A DNA stretch of 9,114 nucleotides. Source: Candidatus Saccharimonadota bacterium. Its GTDB lineage: Bacteria; Patescibacteriota; Saccharimonadia; Saccharimonadales; EFPC-124. Location: positions 1-9,114 of the forward strand of contig JAEHDC010000046.1 of assembly GCA_016880595.1 (NCBI GenBank), written 5' to 3'. The position numbers and the translations under genes were made by a program. A model generated the notes under the pieces. That model did not search any database and had not been told where the DNA came from. It saw only the letters and a program-made list of their open reading frames with translations. Shown here piece by piece: positions 6,171 to 9,114 of this stretch (the first letter of the stretch is position 1; every line of letters begins with the position of its first letter).

Positions 6171-6199
6171 TTTAAAATAATGATAAAATCTTGTATAAT
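6171..6199 (+). promoter_or_regulatory. Promoter of the tRNA-Lys gene
   Basis: -10 TATAAT (6194-6199) with a 17-nt spacer to a weak -35 TTTAAA (6171-6176). The tRNA begins 12 nt after the -10 box, so the primary transcript has a short 5' extension. Confidence 0.6.
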
Positions 6200-6211
6200 T
6201 ATACGCATTAT

Positions 6212-6288
6212 GGGCCATTAGCTCAGCTGGTTAGAGCACCTGCCTCTTAAGCAGGGTGTCCTGGGTTCAAGCCCCAGATGGCCCTCCA
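6212..6288 (+). tRNA. tRNA-Lys (anticodon CUU)
   Basis: A full cloverleaf can be drawn: acceptor GGGCCAT/ATGGCCC (6212-6218/6278-6284), D arm GCTC...GAGC, anticodon stem CCTGC/GCAGG (6239-6243/6251-6255) with loop CTCTTAA and anticodon CTT (6246-6248), variable loop GTGTC, T arm CTGGG-TTCAAGC-CCCAG (6261-6277). The CCA tail is encoded (6286-6288). The discriminator base at 6285 is T, whereas bacterial tRNA-Lys usually has A. Confidence 0.96.
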
Positions 6289-6300
6289 TGATATTATATA

Positions 6301-6334
6301 AAAATGCAGCCTCAGTTAGGTTGCATTTTGTTTT
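6301..6334 (+). terminator. Intrinsic terminator after tRNA-Lys
   Basis: AAAATGCAGCCT (6301-6312) pairs with AGGTTGCATTTT (6318-6329), 12 bp with one G-U pair and loop CAGTT, then GTTTT. It begins 12 nt after the tRNA CCA end. Confidence 0.85.
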
Positions 6335-6346
6335 ATGCCCAAAGTG

Positions 6347-6355
6347 TGATTTAAT
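6347..6355 (+). promoter_or_regulatory. Extended -10 of a probably leaderless membrane-protein transcript
   Basis: TGaTTTAAT is an extended -10 element whose last base lies 6 nt before ATG 6362. A -35-like TTGTTT (6328-6333) sits 16 nt upstream, inside the T run of the tRNA terminator. No Shine-Dalgarno site is present. Confidence 0.45.
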
Positions 6356-6361
6356 GGCGCC

Positions 6362-6805
6362 ATGAAAAAACGCCAAATTTTTATTGATTTTTTGGATCAC
6401 GCAGCGCCATTTGTGGCTGCAATTATTTTTGGTCCACTCCTAGCTCTTTTTTTTGAATTTTTTTGCACAGATATCTTTGGCTATATGCCGCATGTTTTAG
6501 CCCCGCACAACTCCGGCCTGAGCGATAATATTGGATATATAATGACAATCGGAGTGATATTCGGCCTTCTTGTTTACATTGCATATCTTGCGTATCTTGT
6601 TGTGAAGAACACTTCAAGAACGGCTTTATTTTGGATTTGTGCGGCCTTAATAGAGATTGGGGCGTTGTATATATCCTTACTTGATAATAGTTTAGGGAAT
6701 CCTCCATATACCGTTAGTAGTTGCACGGCATCTTGGACTCAGCTTATCGTTATGGTATTAATTATTACTGGCTATTTTATTGTTTTTAGATCTAGCTCAA
6801 AATAG
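6362..6805 (+). CDS. Four-helix membrane protein of unknown function (147 aa)
   Basis: Not assigned to a family. After a basic start (MKKR) there are four hydrophobic helices, at about 14-36, 58-81, 87-107 and 127-143. Polar loops contain Cys35 at the end of helix 1 and Cys121 before helix 4; both may lie on the outer face and could form a disulfide. The tail RSSSK is short and basic. It sits alone between the tRNA terminator and a GC-rich hairpin, so it is probably a single-gene transcript. The start at ATG 6362 has no ribosome binding site but a -10 box 6 nt away. Confidence 0.75.
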   Translation: MKKRQIFIDFLDHAAPFVAAIIFGPLLALFFEFFCTDIFGYMPHVLAPHNSGLSDNIGYIMTIGVIFGLLVYIAYLAYLVVKNTSRTALFWICAALIEIGALYISLLDNSLGNPPYTVSSCTASWTQLIVMVLIITGYFIVFRSSSK

Positions 6806-6814
6806 TGATTTTGT

Positions 6815-6840
6815 CCCCGGCCGCGTTTTTGCGGCCGGGG
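6815..6840. terminator. GC-rich perfect hairpin between convergent genes, no T run
   Basis: CCCCGGCCGC (6815-6824) and GCGGCCGGGG (6831-6840) form a perfect 10-bp all-G/C stem with loop GTTTTT. It lies 10 nt after one gene and 13 nt past the end of the opposing gene. Neither strand has a T run after the stem, so it may act as a structural or factor-assisted terminator, or as a 3' end protector. Confidence 0.6.
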
Positions 6841-6852
6841 CGCTTTGCTCGT

Positions 6853-7539
6853 TTATGCTGTTTGGGTTGAACTGATTTGGCGCACTTCTCCAGTGGTTTC
6901 AAATCTCCAGTCATTCATGTAGGTTATTGCATCTGACTTGAGGCGTTCAACGTATTCCGCGTCTACGAATCCGTATTGGAACAGGGCGTCAAGAATTACG
7001 TCACTAATTTCGCCAGTCAAATACAGATCGGCAAGGATGTCATCCTCGCGAGCCTTTGTAATTAAGAAAAGAAAACTCGGCCGATCCCATTCATAGCCAA
7101 GGATCGCTTCCAGGATTTCTTCTTCAAGGCTTTTTGTTTGGAGGTTTTTGCCTCTGTGAAGATTGAGCGCTCTGTCGATGATCGCCAAAAGCCAGGGCCC
7201 AAGCTTTGGCGTTTTTCGTCTGAACGCCTCTACATCTTCTGCGGTAACTCCCCAGCATGGGTCGGATAGCAGCTCGCAGATGCGATCTTCGGTGAGCTGC
7301 TCACGTAAAAACCACAAAATTCGCAAAGAGCTTCGAGTTCTTGGCAACGAGAAGAATCTGGGCTTGCCAGCGCGCGTATCTCGGTCATGCGAGCGACGAA
7401 CACAGCCTGGTCGGAGTATGATGCTCGCCAAGCGTTCAAGCTCGCAAACGCGGATTTCGCGTTGAACAGCGGCTCGTCCTCTGTCAATGGCGCCGTCTTC
7501 TACCTCGTGGCCACACAAAATGCACCTTACGATAGTCAT
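6853..7539 (-). CDS. Unrecognised protein with N-terminal CxxC; central part apparently out of frame
   Basis: The start is ATG 7539, with AGAGGA (minus strand, 7551-7546) 6 nt upstream; the TTG at 7557 is inside the leader. The frame gives 228 residues with no known family. Residues 1-16 carry a zinc-ribbon-like CILCG. Residues about 19-78 are Arg-rich and unnatural looking. From REQLTEDRICELL on it is an ordinary, helical, acidic protein ending ISSTQTA. The same DNA at 7487-7307 in the +1 frame gives a far more natural sequence ending ALCEFCGF, a second CxxC. This suggests two compensating one-base indels, one near 7487-7499 and one in the T5 run at 7311-7307. The gene may be a pseudogene, carry a sequencing error pair, or make a protein with a scrambled middle. 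It is visibly richer in G+C than its neighbours. Its role is unknown; a nucleic-acid or regulatory function is only a guess from the CxxC pair. Confidence 0.65.
   Translation of the reverse strand: MTIVRCILCGHEVEDGAIDRGRAAVQREIRVCELERLASIILRPGCVRRSHDRDTRAGKPRFFSLPRTRSSLRILWFLREQLTEDRICELLSDPCWGVTAEDVEAFRRKTPKLGPWLLAIIDRALNLHRGKNLQTKSLEEEILEAILGYEWDRPSFLFLITKAREDDILADLYLTGEISDVILDALFQYGFVDAEYVERLKSDAITYMNDWRFETTGEVRQISSTQTA
7307..7487 (-). other. Segment whose ancestral reading frame appears to be +1 relative to the host gene
   Basis: The +1 frame reads TEDEPLFNAKSAFASLN and ends RCQELEALCEFCGF, with balanced composition and a CxxC that would pair with the CILC of the upstream frame. It cannot start upstream, because a TAG lies just 5' of it in this frame, and it has no ATG or Shine-Dalgarno site of its own. 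It is best read as the displaced middle of one gene. Confidence 0.5.
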
Positions 7540-7582
7540 CGCAAGTCCTCTCGACAAGGCTAAACGTACAAAGCTATATTTA

Positions 7583-7591
7583 TTTATACCA
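7583..7591 (-). promoter_or_regulatory. Extended -10 promoter of the minus-strand CxxC gene
   Basis: TGgTATAAA on the minus strand (7591-7583) is an extended -10 element about 44 nt before the ATG, leaving a leader of some 35-40 nt with an AGAGGA site. The -35 is weak. The rest of the divergent 7558-7748 region shows a purine run (7664-7676) without a start codon near it. Confidence 0.5.
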
Positions 7592-7713
7592 CAGTTTAGC
7601 TTATTAGATATAGTTATGCTTGTTAAAAGTGACTTTACGGCAGTTTTAAGATGTAGTTATAAATAGGAGAGAGGGGATAAACGGCGTAATATTCATGTAA
7701 GTTAGTTTTGAGA

Positions 7714-7742
7714 TTGTAATGTTGGCCAAGTAACTATATACT
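7714..7742 (+). promoter_or_regulatory. Promoter of a probably leaderless membrane-protein gene
   Basis: -35 TTGTAA (7714-7719), 17-nt spacer, -10 TATACT (7737-7742), then only 6 nt to ATG 7749. There is no Shine-Dalgarno site. This is the clearest leaderless arrangement in the window because both promoter boxes match. Confidence 0.6.
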
Positions 7743-7748
7743 GTCAGC

Positions 7749-8201
7749 ATGGAAAAACAAGGACCTATTACGGTAATTTATACGCTTTTTTTGGGATTAA
7801 TTTTAACAATCTTTGTAGGCTTTGGTATTAGCGCTTTTTATGAGCCAACAACCTCGTATACCTATGAGGCTGGTTATGAAGCATACGCTGATTCGCTCGG
7901 CGTTTATAATCTCAACGTTGCTGTTATTGCTTTAGTGGCAAGCGTCTTACTGCTTATGGTTGGCCTGGTTCTTGAGAGTTATATACATACTATTTCTGAT
8001 GGCTTTTTGTTGGGTGGCTTATTTACTTTGATTTACAGTGTGACGCGTGGCATGATGGCAAATGACAGCAGGTGTGTTTTTATTATTGCGGCAGTTGGAT
8101 TGGTGGTGGTTTTGTATTTGGGGTATCATAAGTTTTTGCGCACGCAAAGTTTACAGAGAAAAAACAGGAAAAAGAATAATAAAACTAAGCAAATTAATTA
8201 A
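7749..8201 (+). CDS. Four-helix membrane protein of unknown function (150 aa)
   Basis: Four hydrophobic helices at about 8-30, 54-74, 85-98 and 108-126, with an outer loop of Tyr, Thr and acidic residues (31-52) and a very basic tail (RKNRKKNNKTKQ). The opening GPITVIYTLFLGLILTIFVG followed by FGISAFY, and the later ISDGFLLGGLFTLIYSVTRG, resemble from memory a membrane protein common in Patescibacteria with no assigned function; this was not searched. The start at ATG 7749 rests on the promoter placed 6 nt upstream. It precedes the tail-fibre-like gene on the same strand but has no clear terminator. Confidence 0.75.
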   Translation: MEKQGPITVIYTLFLGLILTIFVGFGISAFYEPTTSYTYEAGYEAYADSLGVYNLNVAVIALVASVLLLMVGLVLESYIHTISDGFLLGGLFTLIYSVTRGMMANDSRCVFIIAAVGLVVVLYLGYHKFLRTQSLQRKNRKKNNKTKQIN

Positions 8202-8230
8202 ATTGGCTTTTGTCTTTTCGTAAAATGCTT

Positions 8231-8277
8231 TATACTATGTAAATAACAAATAGGCACAAATTAACTAAAAGGGTGAG
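8231..8277 (+). promoter_or_regulatory. Promoter -10 and strong ribosome binding site of the tail-fibre-like gene
   Basis: -10 TATACT (8231-8236), with only a poor -35 candidate (TTGTCT, 8210-8215, 15-nt spacer). AAGGGTGAG (8269-8277) precedes ATG 8282 at good spacing. Unlike its neighbour, this gene has a conventional leader of about 40 nt. Confidence 0.5.
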
Positions 8278-8281
8278 ATAG

Positions 8282-9114
8282 ATGGCTAGACTGCCAATGT
8301 CAGGAGGGGATAGCGGTGTTTGGGGAGATATTCTCAATGATTTTTTGTTGCAATCTCTCACTAGCACTGGTGCCCTCAAATCCGACGCCCTAACCAGCGC
8401 CGGCGCCCTCACCTCATCTCAAAAAGGCGCAGCCAACGGCATCGCCAGTCTAAACTCCAGCGCCCAAGTACCAACCAGCCAACTAGCCACCGGCACCGCC
8501 GACTCCAGTACCTACCTAAGAGGTGACGGAACCTGGAGCACACCACCATCCAGCACAGACGCCACCACCTCCACCAAAGGCATCATCCAACTCGCCGGAG
8601 ACCTCGGAGGCACAGGCACCACAGCCGCAGCCCCAGTCATCTCATCAGGCGCCATCACCAGCTCCAAAATAGCCACAGAAACAATAACCAACAGCAACAT
8701 CTCCACCACCGCAGCCATAGCCCAAAGCAAACTCTCACTCTCAATAACAAACACCGAAGTAAACGCCTCAGCAGCCATAGCCAAATCCAAACTAGCCTCC
8801 CTCGCCATCGTAGACGCTGACGTCTCAGCTATCTCCGAAAGTAAGATAACTAACCTAGTTAGCGACCTAAGCGGCAAACAAGCCTCCAGCACCACACTCA
8901 CAGCCCTAGCCAGCCTAGGAGCCACCACCGGCCTAATAGCCGAAACCGCCACAGACACCTTTGCCAAACGCACCATCACCGCCGGCTCCACCAAAGTAAC
9001 CGTAACCAACGGCGACGGAGTCTCCGGCAACCCAACAATAAACGTAGCAGAAGCCAACTTTAGTGGAATACCAGAGAGTGCGGTGACGAATTTGACGAGT
9101 GATCTTAGCGGTAA
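8282..9114 (+). CDS. Phage tail-fibre-like repetitive surface protein, 3' end beyond window
   Basis: Open from ATG 8282 to the right edge (277 codons). N-terminus MARLPMSGGDSGVWGDILND is a start I associate with large Saccharibacteria surface proteins and some tail proteins. It is followed by modules typical of tail fibres: QKGAANGIASLN...VPTSQL, STYLRGDGTW, TKGIIQLAGDLGGTGTTAAAPVI, and about 20-residue units of the form ITNxxVxxxAAIAxSKL (8675-8830), then ITNLVSDLSGK twice. These usually form trimeric beta-rich stalks, so the likely role is an adhesin or a cell-surface or phage-derived fibre; prophage origin cannot be excluded. No signal peptide is evident at the N-terminus, so the export route is unclear. 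Codons 31 to about 260 end almost only in C or A, unlike the first 30 codons and the part after 9061. Confidence 0.85.
   Translation, partial: MARLPMSGGDSGVWGDILNDFLLQSLTSTGALKSDALTSAGALTSSQKGAANGIASLNSSAQVPTSQLATGTADSSTYLRGDGTWSTPPSSTDATTSTKGIIQLAGDLGGTGTTAAAPVISSGAITSSKIATETITNSNISTTAAIAQSKLSLSITNTEVNASAAIAKSKLASLAIVDADVSAISESKITNLVSDLSGKQASSTTLTALASLGATTGLIAETATDTFAKRTITAGSTKVTVTNGDGVSGNPTINVAEANFSGIPESAVTNLTSDLSG
8675..8878 (+). repeat. Degenerate ~60-bp repeats encoding tail-fibre AAIAxSKL units
   Basis: Three protein units follow one another: TITNSNISTTAAIAQSKLSL, SITNTEVNASAAIAKSKLAS, and a shorter LAIVDADVSAISESKITNL. The first two are 20 residues each. The end of the third, ISESKITNLVSDLSGK (8831-8878), recurs 237 nt later as IPESAVTNLTSDLSGK. 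Confidence 0.65.

Noticed and set aside
6218..6400. A minus-strand ORF containing GLEPRTPCLRGRCSNQLS
   Set aside because: This peptide is the antisense translation of the tRNA-Lys gene, a well-known false ORF.
7664..7676. Purine run GGAGAGAGGGG resembling a ribosome binding site
   Set aside because: The next ATG is directly followed by a stop codon, and the real gene starts 70 nt further on.
8512..9057. A 181-codon open frame on the minus strand
   Set aside because: It is the mirror of the tail-fibre-like gene. That gene's C/A-ending codons leave no stop codons on the opposite strand, and the translation is low-complexity with no ribosome binding site.

Overview
The window looks like chromosomal DNA from a small-genome ultrasmall bacterium, most likely Candidatus Saccharibacteria (TM7) or another Patescibacteria. 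This is inferred from the gene mix: a divergent acetate kinase, a VKOR-type disulfide generator beside a Ser/Thr-tethered surface protein, short multi-pass membrane proteins without known families, and a tail-fibre-like giant surface protein with a WGDILNDFL-type N-terminus. Most of the DNA is AT-rich. Two stretches stand out: the secreted CHAP gene (2752-4113) and the minus-strand gene at 6853-7539 are visibly richer in G+C. No CRISPR array, insertion sequence, integrase or rRNA gene was seen.

Layout. 1-1146 (+) is the acetate kinase, cut only at its first few codons by the window edge. It converges, across a two-way terminator, on a minus-strand pair: VKOR (1205-1783) and a membrane-anchored extracytoplasmic protein with two cysteines (1817-2404). 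A 347-base divergent region follows, with a good promoter and a roughly 160-nt leader for the CHAP enzyme, which carries a cysteine-rich, seven-repeat C-terminal domain. Next come a SpoU-class RNA methyltransferase (4244-5044) and a tiny two-helix membrane protein (5060-5263), probably co-transcribed. 5264-5685 holds only weak or decayed coding signal. A cupin gene on the minus strand (5686-6012) has a broken 5' end. Then a tRNA-Lys(CUU) with promoter and terminator, a four-helix membrane protein (6362-6805), a GC-rich hairpin, and a minus-strand gene (6853-7539) whose middle third appears to be read in the wrong frame. Finally another four-helix membrane protein (7749-8201) and the start of a large tail-fibre-like surface protein (8282 to the right edge).

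How they may work together. The left half reads as an envelope module: VKOR makes disulfides outside the membrane, and two neighbours are exported proteins with paired cysteines. One of these is a peptidoglycan-cleaving CHAP enzyme carrying five cysteine pairs. In an epibiont such an enzyme could act on its own wall or on the host's. The right edge gene could be an adhesin. Three or four genes have a -10 box only 6-8 nt before the start codon and no Shine-Dalgarno sequence, which suggests leaderless transcripts, while others have strong AGGAG or AAAGGG sites.

The most notable points are the paired compensating frameshifts in the 6853-7539 gene, the alternating two-repeat architecture of the CHAP protein, and the abrupt codon-usage switch inside the tail-fibre-like gene.
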